Part shown: positions 16,043-26,084 of the stretch, piece by piece
How positions within the stretch are numbered: position 1 is the first letter of the stretch
Layout: each line of letters begins with the position of its first letter
Assembly (NCBI GenBank): GCA_013376985.1
Contig: JACABB010000034.1
Location: forward strand, 1 to 49,822
Direction: 5' to 3'
DNA: 49,822 nucleotides
From: Bacteroidales bacterium
GTDB lineage: Bacteria; Bacteroidota; Bacteroidia; Bacteroidales; Tenuifilaceae
Made by a program: the position numbers and the translations under genes
The notes under the pieces: generated by a model
Databases searched by the model: none
What the model was told of the DNA's origin: nothing
What the model saw: only the letters and a program-made list of their open reading frames with translations

Positions 16043-17395
16043 CTAGATCTCTTTCATCAAAACATTCTCCTTAATCCCCTCTATATTTGCGGTAATTGCA
16101 GTATGTATTCGAAGAATGCTTTGCATTTCGGGTATATCTGGTTCTAACTTTGCTCCAAGATTATCGAGTGCATTAATAACGTAGGCAACTGTAAAGTTAT
16201 CGATGTGCTGAGCTGGTTGATATGTAGTGTTTTTAGTTTTGCTACTGATTGTCTCAACTAGGATTTTACACTGGATAAGATTATTAAGCAATGTTTTCAT
16301 CAATCTTACAGGTACTTTTAAATTTTGGGAAAGCTCCAATGCGGTAAGAGCTTCCTCACCATTTACAAACCTTTTTACAATTAAATTTAAGATTAATAAT
16401 GAAAGATTACGCTTTGAATATGGGCTAATTCGTTCGGTCTCGGATTCGAATTCATACATATCTACATTCTGATTTGCAAATGAGACTTCAGCACCAAATA
16501 GTACGATTAACCAACTTACCTGAATCCAAATAAGGAAGAGCGGTAATGCCGCAAAACTACCGTAAATGGCATTGTATCTGGATACGCCTACCTGAAAATC
16601 GATATAGAACCATTGGGTAACAACAAAAGCAGAACCAGCAATAATCCCAGCAATAATTCCCGATTGATATGAAACTTTGGTATTGGGCATTACGATGTAC
16701 ATGAGACTAAATAGAATCCATATTAATAGATAAGGTATAAACTTTAGAAAAAACATAATATATGGACTGATGTATCCAATAATCTCAATTTGTTTAGCTA
16801 TAGTATTGAGTTGTGTGGCAAGATAAACATGAATACTACCGGCAGCAATTAATAGGATTGGTGCTATTAGCATCATTGAGAGGTAATCGCTGAACTTTCG
16901 GCTAAGAGTCCGATGTTTTTCAATTTTCCAGATATCGTTAAACGATGTCTCAATGCTACTTAGAACCTTAGCAACGGAATAGAATAGTAGAACAATACCG
17001 ATACCGGCAATTAGTCCACCTCCAGTTCTTTCTAATAACGAGTTTGAAAAGGTTATCAGTTTATTCATGACCTCCTCTTGACCCTTAACACTTTCCATAA
17101 TCTGTTTCTCAAGGTATTTATCTGCTCCAAAGCCTTTAGCAATTCCAAAACCCATGGCAAGTACTGGTACAATCGACATCAGCGTATAATAGGTAAGCGC
17201 AGATGCTCTCACAGTTACCTTATTTTCATAAGAACCTCTAAGCGAAAGGACTATTATCCTTAGATATTTGAATAAAAATTTCATTTTTGGAGGATACTCT
17301 TCCAGCCTTACACTCCAAAGATCCTTAAGCAAGAATTGTGGAATCTTCATTGCATTTTTGAAAATTCGTTTGAATAGACCTTCTTTTTTTGCCAT
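16043..17395 (-). CDS. YihY/BrkB-family inner membrane protein
   Basis: The 450-residue protein has six or more hydrophobic helices (about 45-300) in the YihY/BrkB arrangement, with RASALTYYTLMSIVPVLAMGFGIAKGFG and the late SRYNAIYGSFAALPLFLIWIQVSWLIVLFGAE motif that define the family. Older annotation as RNase BN is not supported for this family. The C-terminal ~140 residues (LILNLIVKRFVNGEEALTALELSQNLKVPVRLMKTLLNNLIQ) look like a cytoplasmic winged helix of Rrf2-like type. Function is unknown; a lipid or solute transport role is possible. It lies 169 bases downstream of ahcY, beyond its terminator. Confidence 0.88.
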   Translation of the reverse strand: MAKKEGLFKRIFKNAMKIPQFLLKDLWSVRLEEYPPKMKFLFKYLRIIVLSLRGSYENKVTVRASALTYYTLMSIVPVLAMGFGIAKGFGADKYLEKQIMESVKGQEEVMNKLITFSNSLLERTGGGLIAGIGIVLLFYSVAKVLSSIETSFNDIWKIEKHRTLSRKFSDYLSMMLIAPILLIAAGSIHVYLATQLNTIAKQIEIIGYISPYIMFFLKFIPYLLIWILFSLMYIVMPNTKVSYQSGIIAGIIAGSAFVVTQWFYIDFQVGVSRYNAIYGSFAALPLFLIWIQVSWLIVLFGAEVSFANQNVDMYEFESETERISPYSKRNLSLLILNLIVKRFVNGEEALTALELSQNLKVPVRLMKTLLNNLIQCKILVETISSKTKNTTYQPAQHIDNFTVAYVINALDNLGAKLEPDIPEMQSILRIHTAITANIEGIKENVLMKEI

Positions 17396-17534
17396 GATTC
17401 TGAGTTTTTAAACAGAATACTAATGTAGGTAAAAATGTTATTAATTTTTCATACAGGAGGCAAACTCATCTTTCATTTTTGTGAATCGATAAGTGTTTAA
17501 TAAATAATCGCAAAGGCGGTTTTTATTAACATAA

Positions 17535-17558
17535 AAAAAGCTGCCGAAGCAGCTTTTT
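17535..17558 (-). terminator. Terminator of ahcY with UUCG tetraloop
   Basis: On the minus strand the RNA reads GCUGC-UUCG-GCAGC flanked by an A-tract before and a U-tract after; plus-strand arms are 17535-17544 and 17549-17558. It lies seven bases past the ahcY stop codon. Confidence 0.92.
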
Positions 17559-17564
17559 GATGTT

Positions 17565-18983
17565 TTAGTACCTGTAATGTTCAGGTTTATAAGGACCTTC
17601 GGATTTAACTCCAATATAATCAGCTTGTTTCTTTGTTAACTTGGTTAGTTTAACACCAATTTGCTCAAGGTGTAAACGAGCAACCTCTTCATCAAGATGT
17701 TTTGGTAGACGGTAAACATCAATTGCAAGGTTTTTTGTCCAAAGTTCAATTTGAGCAAGGGTTTGGTTTGTAAAACTATTGCTCATTACAAAACTTGGAT
17801 GACCAGTTGCGCAGCCAAGGTTAACCAAACGGCCTTCTGCTAATACAAAGATTGAACGTCCATCGGGGAAGAAATATTGATCAACCTGTGGTTTTACGTT
17901 TACCTTTTTAACGTTTGAAGCATTGTTCAGGCGATCGATATGAATTTCGTTATCAAAATGACCTATGTTACATACAATGGTTTGATCTTTCATTGCAAGC
18001 ATATGCTCAAGAGTAACGATATCACAATTACCTGTGGTTGTAACGTAAATATTTCCTTCGTCTAATGTATCTTCAATAGTTTTAACCTCAAAACCTTCCA
18101 TTGCTGCTTGTAATGCACAGATTGGGTCAATTTCGGTTATAATTACTCTTGCACCGTATGAACGCATGCTATGAGCGCAACCCTTACCAACATCGCCGTA
18201 ACCGCAAACAACTACTACTTTGCCTGCAATCATAACATCAGTTGCACGTTTGATACCATCAGCAAGTGATTCGCGGCATCCATAAAGATTATCAAATTTA
18301 CTTTTTGTTACTGAATCGTTTACATTTATGGCAGGAATAAGAAGTTCACCTTTTTCCTTCATCTGATATAAACGATGAACACCTGTGGTGGTTTCTTCAG
18401 AAACACCTTTTAATTCTTTAACAAGAGTGTGCCATTTCTGGTTATCTTCTGATAATATTTTCTTTAAAAGATTAAGAATGACCTGCTCTTCGTGGTTTTC
18501 TGCTTTTTTATTAAGAACGCTTGCATCCTTTTCCGCCTTATAGCCGAGATGAACAAAAAGAGTGGCATCACCACCATCATCTACAATAAGGGTTGGACCT
18601 TTGCCATTCGGAAATGACAATGCTTGAGCAGTACACCACCAATATTCTTCAAGGGTTTCACCCTTCCATGCAAAAACAGGAATTCCTGCTTTTGCAATTG
18701 CGGCGGCAGCATGATCTTGCGTTGAAAATATGTTACAACTAGCCCATCTAACATCGGCGCCCAATGCCTTGAGTGTTTCAATTAATACAGCTGTTTGAAT
18801 AGTCATGTGTAAAGAGCCAGTAATTCTTGAACCTTTTAAAGGTTTAGAAGTTGAATATCTAGCGCGAATTGCCATTAATCCTGGCATTTCTTTTTCAGCA
18901 ATACTAATTTCTTTACGCCCCCATTCTGCAAGTGAAATATCGCTTACCTTGTAGGGTAGCGATTCTACAAGTATTTGTTCCAT
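17565..18983 (-). CDS. ahcY: Adenosylhomocysteinase (S-adenosylhomocysteine hydrolase)
   Basis: The 472-residue enzyme splits S-adenosylhomocysteine to adenosine and homocysteine in the activated methyl cycle. Visible marks are the start [32 protein letters not shown], the NAD-binding [41 protein letters not shown], and the C-terminal KPEHYRY that closes the NAD site of the neighbouring subunit. It starts 35 bases after ribF on the same strand and may be co-transcribed. No SAH or SAM riboswitch fits in that gap. The length is normal for the long bacterial form. Confidence 0.98.
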   Translation of the reverse strand: MEQILVESLPYKVSDISLAEWGRKEISIAEKEMPGLMAIRARYSTSKPLKGSRITGSLHMTIQTAVLIETLKALGADVRWASCNIFSTQDHAAAAIAKAGIPVFAWKGETLEEYWWCTAQALSFPNGKGPTLIVDDGGDATLFVHLGYKAEKDASVLNKKAENHEEQVILNLLKKILSEDNQKWHTLVKELKGVSEETTTGVHRLYQMKEKGELLIPAINVNDSVTKSKFDNLYGCRESLADGIKRATDVMIAGKVVVVCGYGDVGKGCAHSMRSYGARVIITEIDPICALQAAMEGFEVKTIEDTLDEGNIYVTTTGNCDIVTLEHMLAMKDQTIVCNIGHFDNEIHIDRLNNASNVKKVNVKPQVDQYFFPDGRSIFVLAEGRLVNLGCATGHPSFVMSNSFTNQTLAQIELWTKNLAIDVYRLPKHLDEEVARLHLEQIGVKLTKLTKKQADYIGVKSEGPYKPEHYRY

Positions 18984-19018
18984 TTATTTGATCTGATTAG
19001 TTATAACTCTTTTATAGG

Positions 19019-19984
19019 TTACAAAGTTATAAAATATTTTTTATAATAATTTTGATTATAGGAATTAAGAGTATTTAATATGTTTTTTCTATCAAATTCG
19101 AGTTGATTTTTGAGTTGTTCAATATTAGGAAATTTTTGTTCATCTCTGATACGTTCAATGATAGCGATATCTATTTTTTGGTCGTAAATATTTTCGGTGA
19201 AGTTGAAAATATGTACTTCAATGGTAAGATTTCGATTATTATCGATTGTTGGTCGAGTTCCAATATTCATCATTCCTTTTTCGAATCTTCCGTTTAAGTT
19301 TATAAGAACCGCATATACTCCTTCGGAAGGTATAAGTTTGAGGGGATCAAATGGTCTGATGTTAGCTGTTGGAAACCCAATTTTACGACCCATTTGTTGC
19401 CCTGTTTCAATCGTCCCTGTAAGGAGGTAAGGATAACCAAGCATTTCGTTTGCTTTTTTAAGATCTCCATTTCTTAGAGCCTCCCTTATTTTGGTTGAAC
19501 TAATATTTGTATTGTATTCTTCGATTATTGCAACTTCCTCAAAAGTGTAATTAAGCTTAGTTGAGAAATTCTCTATTGTAGTGATATTACCTTCAGCGTT
19601 TTTTCCAAATTGATGATCTTTTCCGATTATAATATGTTTAACATTGTAAGATTCAGTAAGAAATTTTATAAAATCTTTGGCAGACATACTAGCTATCAGC
19701 GGAGTGAATTCTTGAATAATAAAGAAGTCAAATCCGAGTTTTGAAAAGATTTTTGTTTTTTCGTTTAGGGTAGTTAAAAACCTTAACTTATGGGGATCTT
19801 TATTTAGAACCAAGCGTGGATGAGGCCAAAATGTGAGTACGGCGGAATTGAGGTTTAATTCTTTTGAACGTTCAAGAACCAAATTTGTAAGGGCTTTATG
19901 ACCTCGATGAACTCCGTCAAAAAATCCCATAGTGAGTACTATGTTTTTGCCTTCAAGTTGATCTGGTTTTTGAACAATTATCAT
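19019..19984 (-). CDS. ribF: Bifunctional riboflavin kinase / FAD synthetase
   Basis: I chose the ATG at 19984 (MIIVQKPDQLEGKNIVLTMG); an upstream in-frame TTG at 20008 would add eight residues and is less likely. The ~321-residue protein has an N-terminal FMN adenylyltransferase domain (GFFDGVHRGHKAL nucleotide-binding motif, SSTKIREALRNG) and a C-terminal riboflavin kinase domain (GRKIGFPTANI, EGVYAVLI). It makes FMN and FAD from riboflavin. I saw no FMN riboswitch upstream. ahcY follows 35 bases downstream. Confidence 0.95.
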   Translation of the reverse strand: MIIVQKPDQLEGKNIVLTMGFFDGVHRGHKALTNLVLERSKELNLNSAVLTFWPHPRLVLNKDPHKLRFLTTLNEKTKIFSKLGFDFFIIQEFTPLIASMSAKDFIKFLTESYNVKHIIIGKDHQFGKNAEGNITTIENFSTKLNYTFEEVAIIEEYNTNISSTKIREALRNGDLKKANEMLGYPYLLTGTIETGQQMGRKIGFPTANIRPFDPLKLIPSEGVYAVLINLNGRFEKGMMNIGTRPTIDNNRNLTIEVHIFNFTENIYDQKIDIAIIERIRDEQKFPNIEQLKNQLEFDRKNILNTLNSYNQNYYKKYFITL

Positions 19985-20185
19985 ATTTTGTATTAAAAAA
20001 GTAAACAAAGATGCAAAATTTGATCCTTTAATAAAAGAAAAAATTGCACAAAGTACTTAATTGTTGATAATTGATTTAGAAGATAATGTTTGGGGCTTAA
20101 TTGATGCCGGACTTTAGAGGTTTATTTAGCACAAGTAAAAATAATATAAATAGTGCAATACATTGATTTTTAAATATTAGAAAAC

Positions 20186-20307
20186 TATGATTCGATGCCT
20201 TCGACTTGAGGTTATCTAAATGGTTAATCAATTTGACATGCTTTTTAGATTTGTGAGAGTTGAAAGCATTAATTGTAAAATCCTTAAGTCAAAGACATCG
20301 AATTATA
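20186..20307. repeat. Imperfect long inverted repeat in the 20009-20313 gap
   Basis: The arm 20186-20210 pairs with 20283-20307: in the 21-bp core (20190-20210 with 20283-20303) 18 pairs are Watson-Crick, one is G-T and two are mismatched; the outer four bases also pair with one wobble. The loop is about 70 bases. It ends seven bases past the stop of the glycogen synthase-phosphorylase gene, so it could be a 3' structure of that operon or a decayed small element. The remaining ~175 bases, next to ribF, show nothing else. Confidence 0.5.
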
Positions 20308-20313
20308 TTTATT

Positions 20314-23300
20314 TTATACCCAACGAACCAAGCAAAAATCCATTCTATGAGGTAGTTCAGGGTGTTTAGCATATATCCGAATTCCACAATCGAAAACTCC
20401 AGGATCAACAGGTACCATACTTAGTTTAAAAGTGACTCTTGTACCTTCAATGGAATCCATAGTGAATTCGTGTACCCTTTTTATTTGAACCTCGTTGCTT
20501 TCAATAAGATCTGCCACAACAAGTTCTACACCAATATCCTCAACGGTTAGCTCACCTAAATCGAGAACTAATTCGGAGGTGTATTCTTTCCCTAAGATTA
20601 TTGCCTCAAATGCTGTATTGAACTGTTTAACTTGAATTATTTCAAGGGTATCCCAATTTCTTGCCATTCGTTTTTTCCAATTGGAAATTTTTTTAGCAAG
20701 TTCAAATTCATTTGCTTTAATCTTTCTTGATCGATCGTAAAGTTTATTATAGAATCGATTCTCATAATCCCTTATCATCCTTGTAGTGGTGAAATTAGAT
20801 GCAATTTGGGAGATGGATTTTTTAATGTATGATACCCATTTTTCCGGAACATCATCTGGATCACGGTTGTAGAACATGGGGACAATTTCATTTTCAAGGA
20901 GAGAGTAAATTAATTCAGAATCTAATTCATCCTGATAATCTTGCTCTTGGTATACATTTTCCTGAGGGATTGCCCAACCAGCCCCTTCTCGATAACCCTC
21001 AACCCACCAACCATCAAGTACACTGAAATGAAGAACCCCATTCATTGCAGCTTTTTCTCCACTTGTTCCAGAAGCCTCCAATGGTCTTGTGGGTGTATTT
21101 AGCCAAATATCAACCCCTTGCACCATTTTACGAGCAAGTTCCATATCATAATTTTGAAGGAATAATATTTTGCCCACAAATTCAGGCATTTTTGATATTT
21201 CGACTATTCGTTTAATTAGGTCTTGTCCCATTTTATCGTTTGGGTGTGCTTTACCTGCAAATATTAATTGTACAGGCATCTTTTGTTTATTGAGAATGCT
21301 ACTTAAACGCTTAATATCTTTAAACAATAAATGAGCTCGCTTGTAGGTGGCAAATCGACGTGCGAAACCAATTGTTAATGCCCTATTGTTAAGGTTTTCC
21401 TGAATATCAACAACCTGTCTGGGGCTCTCAAACCTAATAATATCAGGATTGTTCAATCGGATTTTTATATAGTCGATTAGTTTTTTTCGTTGATTATTCC
21501 TAATACTCCAAATTTTTGAGTCAGAAATATTAAATATTTGCTCCCATTCTGGCTTTGGATAATCGCTATCCTTTTCTGTGGAACCGGATTCGAAAAGACT
21601 ACGCCATTCTTTAGCCGTCCAGGTTGGGTAGTGAACTCCATTTGTAACATAGCTAACATGGAGTTCATTGTTGTAGTATCCTGGCCATAAACCAGCAAAC
21701 ATTTTTTTACTTACCTCCCCATGTAGCCAACTTACACCATTGACTTCCTGAGAGAGATTTGCAGCCAAATGGCTCATGGAAAACTTCTCTGCTGTGTTAC
21801 CCGGATTCATGCGTCCAAGATCCATAAATTGTTCCCATGATATTTTGAGCCTATCAGGATAATGAGACATATAAGCCCGAAGTAAGTCCTCAGAGAATGA
21901 GTCATGCCCAGCAGGAACTGGCGTATGTGTTGTGAACAAACTAGTTGAGCGGACAATTTCAAGAGCATCAAAGAATGATAGTCTCTCGTCATGAGTATAA
22001 TTTCGCAATTGCTCGAGACCTATAAAAGCGGCATGACCTTCATTTATGTGATATATATCAGGTTCAATTCCAAGTGTTTTTAAGGTGCGAATACCTCCAA
22101 TTCCTAAAAGCATTTCCTGTTTGAATCTATTTTCGATATCACCTCCATAAAGGTGATGGGTTATTGTACGATCTTGAATAGCGTTTTCTTCAAAATCGGT
22201 ATCCATAAGATACAGGTCTGTTCTCCCAACCTCTACTTTCCAAATTCTAGCATAAAGATTTCGACCAGGAAGAGCAATACTAATAGTTTTCCATGTTCCA
22301 TTCTCGTCACGTACTGGTGTAGCTAAGGTTTGTGTGAAATTTTGTTGATCGTAAGCAACAATTTGTTGACCAGTAGAGGAGAGCTGCTGTGTGAAATAGC
22401 CGTAGCGATAGAACAGCCCAATACCAACAATATCTGTATTACGATCCGATGCCTCTTTTAGATAATCGCCAGCAAGTACACCTAAACCCCCTGAGTATAT
22501 TTTAAGCGATGTATGTAAACCAAACTCCATACTGAAATATGCAATTTTAGGCTCTTTTCGTTTATATTTGTTCATCATGTAGCTGGTGAACTTCAGGTAG
22601 ATCGAATGGAGTTTCTCTACAAAATTTGAATCATTTTCAAGTTCCTGATAACGTGTAAATGATATTTTTTCAAGGAAAAGAATAGGATTTTGCTCGCACT
22701 TAGCCCAAAGCTCTGAATCTATTGATTCAAAAAGATCAACGGATTCGGGATTCCATGACCACCATAGGTTGTGCGAAAGTTCATCCAGTGCGCTAAGTTT
22801 TTCGGGGATATTTTTCTGAACAAGTAATCGAACCCAATTAGGCTTATTCAATCTATATTTCCTCTCAATGGTTGGAAGTTTTTCCTTTCTGTCACGATCC
22901 ATGAATTGTTGTGTTCGATCTTCAACCTTTTTGAGTGCAATATTGTAAGCTTTATGATAGTAATTGATTAGATTATTCCAAAGAGCTGTTTTGGATACCT
23001 CGTAAGCATTCTTTTTGGCATCATTTCTTGCTTGGTTATCAAAAGCCACAAATTGTTTTAGCATTTCAGCAATTTGTTTAATTACCTCTTGATCATTATC
23101 ATCGGTTCTTGGTATTATTGTAATCCCTGAAAGTGATTCTTCTAAATGACTATTCACCCAATTTCCAAAACCTGCAAGAGTTGTAGTTATTGTAGGAACG
23201 TGAAAAGCAAGACTTTCAAGAGGTGTGTAACCCCATGGTTCGTAATATGATGGGAATACAGTGATGTCTAATCCGATAAGTAAATCATAATAGTGTTTAT

Positions 23301-24561
23301 CAAAAATACCATCATCACCATTGAGATAGCAGGGTACAAAGAATACTTTTACCCTATCATTAACAGAATTATTTAAACCTACGGCTTTGATCTTTTTAAG
23401 TATTGGATCGAATTCAGGATCAATAAGATAATGAGTTAGATATGGACTGGTAAGAACAATATTGTTATCAGAAGCTTGATTTTTAAGATTTCGAAATACA
23501 TTTTTTCTGGGACCGTGATGATTTGCAGGGATAAGAATAAACGCTAACACTTCATTTTTCAAACCTTCTACCTTATTTAGTTTTCCCAGCGCATCAATAA
23601 AAACATCTATGCCTTTATTTTTAAATTCATATCTTCCACTGATTCCAACAATAAGGGCTTCTTTTGAGACATCATGTGCAAGTAAATCCTCTGCCACTTC
23701 AAAAAATTTAACTTTAGCCTCTATTCTTCTTAACTTAAATTCTTCACCAGATGGCACCATTGTATCATCGAACCCGTTTGGAGTAACAAGGTCAACAGGT
23801 TTGCTATGAAACTGAATACATTCTTTTGCTGTAATATCACTCACTGTAGTATAGCAATCAGCCTGAATTGCAGATATTTTTTCAAGAGATTGCTTTGATG
23901 CTACATTAAATTCAAGAGCTTTACTTTCGGGGTTGTATTTTTCAAGTTTGCTATAAAGAGGGATATTATTTCCAGCAATGCAACGACCCATAACAGTAGC
24001 ATGAGTTGTGAAAATTGTGCCTGCTTGAGGCATCTTGCTCTTCAGGTATAAAAGGCCTGTACCTGTCATCCATTCATGGAATTGTGCTACTATTCGATGC
24101 CTAGGACTTAAGTGAAATAGGGTAAAACTCTCGATGACTTTACCTGCTGCATAACCGAATAGTGCTGGTTCAATGTAATCCCATTGACCTGTAATAGAGT
24201 CGAGTTTAAACTCCTCCCAGAAAACCTTAAAAATTTCGTCTTTTAAGGGAATTAATTTTGTAAAATCGACTATGATTGCAATAGGCCTGCACGGAATATT
24301 CCAATGTCCTATTCGTACATTTAGCCCTTCTTCAAAAGCTTTATTTTTCCATGAAGAGAACAATTGAAAATCCTCAACAAATTCTGGATTATGTTCGGTA
24401 TCCCTCCAAACATCGGGTCCAATGAGTATATAGTTATCTTTTAAGTCGTTTACTAGCGATAATGCTTTTGTAGCTATGACTGTATGAATACCTCCAACTT
24501 TATTGCAAACCTCCCAGCTGGTTTCAAATAGATAGTCTGGTTTTAATGGTTTTTCCTTCAT
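20314..24561 (-). CDS. Fusion of GT3-type glycogen synthase and GT35 alpha-glucan phosphorylase
   Basis: This 1415-residue protein joins two glycogen enzymes. Residues about 1-565 match the GT3 (eukaryote-like) glycogen synthase family: FETSWEVCNKVGGIHTV at residue 12, then GISGRYEFKNKGIDVFIDAL and FPSYYEPWGYTPLESLAF. Residues about 595-1415 match alpha-glucan phosphorylase of the short bacterial type: LDELSHNLWWSWNPE, YFSMEFGLH, HINEGHAAF, and the PLP site GTSGEKAAMNG with Lys1170. The first half elongates alpha-1,4-glucan from a nucleotide sugar and the second half releases glucose-1-phosphate. It is the last gene of the glycogen operon, 27 bases after the GH57 gene. No frameshift or internal stop was seen. 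Confidence 0.93.
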   Translation of the reverse strand: MKEKPLKPDYLFETSWEVCNKVGGIHTVIATKALSLVNDLKDNYILIGPDVWRDTEHNPEFVEDFQLFSSWKNKAFEEGLNVRIGHWNIPCRPIAIIVDFTKLIPLKDEIFKVFWEEFKLDSITGQWDYIEPALFGYAAGKVIESFTLFHLSPRHRIVAQFHEWMTGTGLLYLKSKMPQAGTIFTTHATVMGRCIAGNNIPLYSKLEKYNPESKALEFNVASKQSLEKISAIQADCYTTVSDITAKECIQFHSKPVDLVTPNGFDDTMVPSGEEFKLRRIEAKVKFFEVAEDLLAHDVSKEALIVGISGRYEFKNKGIDVFIDALGKLNKVEGLKNEVLAFILIPANHHGPRKNVFRNLKNQASDNNIVLTSPYLTHYLIDPEFDPILKKIKAVGLNNSVNDRVKVFFVPCYLNGDDGIFDKHYYDLLIGLDITVFPSYYEPWGYTPLESLAFHVPTITTTLAGFGNWVNSHLEESLSGITIIPRTDDNDQEVIKQIAEMLKQFVAFDNQARNDAKKNAYEVSKTALWNNLINYYHKAYNIALKKVEDRTQQFMDRDRKEKLPTIERKYRLNKPNWVRLLVQKNIPEKLSALDELSHNLWWSWNPESVDLFESIDSELWAKCEQNPILFLEKISFTRYQELENDSNFVEKLHSIYLKFTSYMMNKYKRKEPKIAYFSMEFGLHTSLKIYSGGLGVLAGDYLKEASDRNTDIVGIGLFYRYGYFTQQLSSTGQQIVAYDQQNFTQTLATPVRDENGTWKTISIALPGRNLYARIWKVEVGRTDLYLMDTDFEENAIQDRTITHHLYGGDIENRFKQEMLLGIGGIRTLKTLGIEPDIYHINEGHAAFIGLEQLRNYTHDERLSFFDALEIVRSTSLFTTHTPVPAGHDSFSEDLLRAYMSHYPDRLKISWEQFMDLGRMNPGNTAEKFSMSHLAANLSQEVNGVSWLHGEVSKKMFAGLWPGYYNNELHVSYVTNGVHYPTWTAKEWRSLFESGSTEKDSDYPKPEWEQIFNISDSKIWSIRNNQRKKLIDYIKIRLNNPDIIRFESPRQVVDIQENLNNRALTIGFARRFATYKRAHLLFKDIKRLSSILNKQKMPVQLIFAGKAHPNDKMGQDLIKRIVEISKMPEFVGKILFLQNYDMELARKMVQGVDIWLNTPTRPLEASGTSGEKAAMNGVLHFSVLDGWWVEGYREGAGWAIPQENVYQEQDYQDELDSELIYSLLENEIVPMFYNRDPDDVPEKWVSYIKKSISQIASNFTTTRMIRDYENRFYNKLYDRSRKIKANEFELAKKISNWKKRMARNWDTLEIIQVKQFNTAFEAIILGKEYTSELVLDLGELTVEDIGVELVVADLIESNEVQIKRVHEFTMDSIEGTRVTFKLSMVPVDPGVFDCGIRIYAKHPELPHRMDFCLVRWV

Positions 24562-24588
24562 TTCTAATTGTATTTTTATACCAAATTA

Positions 24589-26055
24589 TTATTTTTTCTT
24601 TGGGCTTGTTGTTTTCGTCTTTTTCTTGCTAATCGTTTCCTTTTTGGTGCTAACAGGTTTTGCTTTAGCAATCTCCTTGGTTTTCTTGGTTTTAGAAACA
24701 GTTACATTTTTAGTTGTACTAACCTTTTTTTCCGCCCGTTTGTTTACAGTCTTTTCTTTTCCAAGATTTTCTTGTTGTAGTTTTTTTAATTCTTTTACCC
24801 TATCTAAAAGGGTTTTGAGCATACTATCGATCTCTTCAGGCTTAATATTCGGAATAGGGGCTAATTCCTTAATTTTATTATCAATTCTGAGAGTAAAATC
24901 ACTTAGTATATTCATAAAGTTGATGAACGCCTCGTATGGGGTATCGTATGGGTTAAAATATTTGTGAACATCCCCATCGCTAAACCACTTGGTGCACATG
25001 TAATAGAAGTGATCGCTGGTTTGAAGATACTTCCAATCACGCTTAATATCCTCATCATTTATTAAGTTTAATTTTTCAGCAAGTGAATACAGGTTGTGAA
25101 ACGCTTCATCTTGAAGGTCGTTCCCAAGCCATGCTGTTAAATCTCTCTCCTCATCAGCCCATGAGATGGGATGAGGAACATGAAGTACCGAAACAGGTTG
25201 ATGCTTCTCAGCTGCTTCGGTTGGGGTTAAAAATTCAAAATTACTATTGCTAAAGACCATTCGTGGCAAGGAACGCATGAAATCGAAGATACCTGTTTCT
25301 GCCCATTGGTGTTCCCCAAAGGTTTCATAATCCATGAAAAGATTTACAATCTCTTCACGGGGTTCAATATTTTTTAGCCATGAAACATATTTTTCGGCGG
25401 TTAATGGCCATTCACCCCAGCCTTGGTTTGAGAATCGGAAAGCAATATCATCGCTTAATCTAAAGTTTTTGAGTAGAAGTTTTAGTTTAGGGTTAATAGC
25501 ATTGGTATATAAGTAGTTTGAACTTTTCCAACCGAGAATATGCTTTGCCCCTTCGGTAAGCATAGCTTTGTAGCCCATATCTGCTACGATGGAGCCAATT
25601 TCATCCGAGTAGATAAGTTCAGTATTTCGGAATGATGTTGGTTTTTTTCCGAATAGCTCCTCAATCCTTTTGCTTTGTGCTGAAACTTGTTTTTCAAATT
25701 CATTACGATTCTTTAGCGAAGATAATGAGTGTGAGTATGTTTCGGCAAGAAACTCAACGCAGCCAGTTTCTGCCAATCTTTGGAAACTTTTTAGAACTTC
25801 GGGTGCATACATTTCAAACTGATCTAATGCAGTACCTGAAATAGAGTAAGAAATTTTAAATCGTGATCCAAATTCGTTAATTAGATCAAGCATTAGATTG
25901 TTTGTAGGTAGATAGCACTTTTCAGCAACCTTTTTCATAATTGAACGATTTGAAAAATCGTCGAAATAGTTATGATACTCTCCAATATCGAAGAAACGAT
26001 ATCTACGGAGTCTAAATGGTTGATGAACCTGAAAATAGAAACAGATTGTCTTCAT
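24589..26055 (-). CDS. GH57-family alpha-glucan hydrolase/transferase with lysine-rich tail
   Basis: The 488-residue protein has GH57 landmarks: HQP at residues 11-13, SISGTALDQF, FLAETYSH with the likely nucleophile Glu105, and MDYETFGEHQ with Asp242 as likely acid/base. GH57 members include alpha-amylase, 4-alpha-glucanotransferase and branching enzyme; the operon context fits glycogen processing, but the exact activity cannot be fixed. The last 56 residues are unlike any GH57 core: 21 are lysine, with many Thr, Ser, Ala and Pro, as in histone H1-like tails. It lies between the GT4 gene (29-base gap) and the synthase-phosphorylase fusion. Confidence 0.9.
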   Translation of the reverse strand: MKTICFYFQVHQPFRLRRYRFFDIGEYHNYFDDFSNRSIMKKVAEKCYLPTNNLMLDLINEFGSRFKISYSISGTALDQFEMYAPEVLKSFQRLAETGCVEFLAETYSHSLSSLKNRNEFEKQVSAQSKRIEELFGKKPTSFRNTELIYSDEIGSIVADMGYKAMLTEGAKHILGWKSSNYLYTNAINPKLKLLLKNFRLSDDIAFRFSNQGWGEWPLTAEKYVSWLKNIEPREEIVNLFMDYETFGEHQWAETGIFDFMRSLPRMVFSNSNFEFLTPTEAAEKHQPVSVLHVPHPISWADEERDLTAWLGNDLQDEAFHNLYSLAEKLNLINDEDIKRDWKYLQTSDHFYYMCTKWFSDGDVHKYFNPYDTPYEAFINFMNILSDFTLRIDNKIKELAPIPNIKPEEIDSMLKTLLDRVKELKKLQQENLGKEKTVNKRAEKKVSTTKNVTVSKTKKTKEIAKAKPVSTKKETISKKKTKTTSPKKK

Positions 26056-26084
26056 TATGTTTAAAATTATCGAATTACAAAATT

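Noticed and set aside
16043-17395. Ribonuclease BN annotation for the BrkB-family gene
   Set aside because: That name came from an old misassignment of this membrane family; the sequence shows a polytopic membrane protein and no nuclease motif.
18984-19018. SAM or SAH riboswitch before ahcY
   Set aside because: The gap to ribF is only 35 bases, too short for such an element, and no conserved core was seen.
19985-20313. FMN riboswitch before ribF
   Set aside because: The conserved RFN-element core could not be found on the minus strand upstream of the gene.
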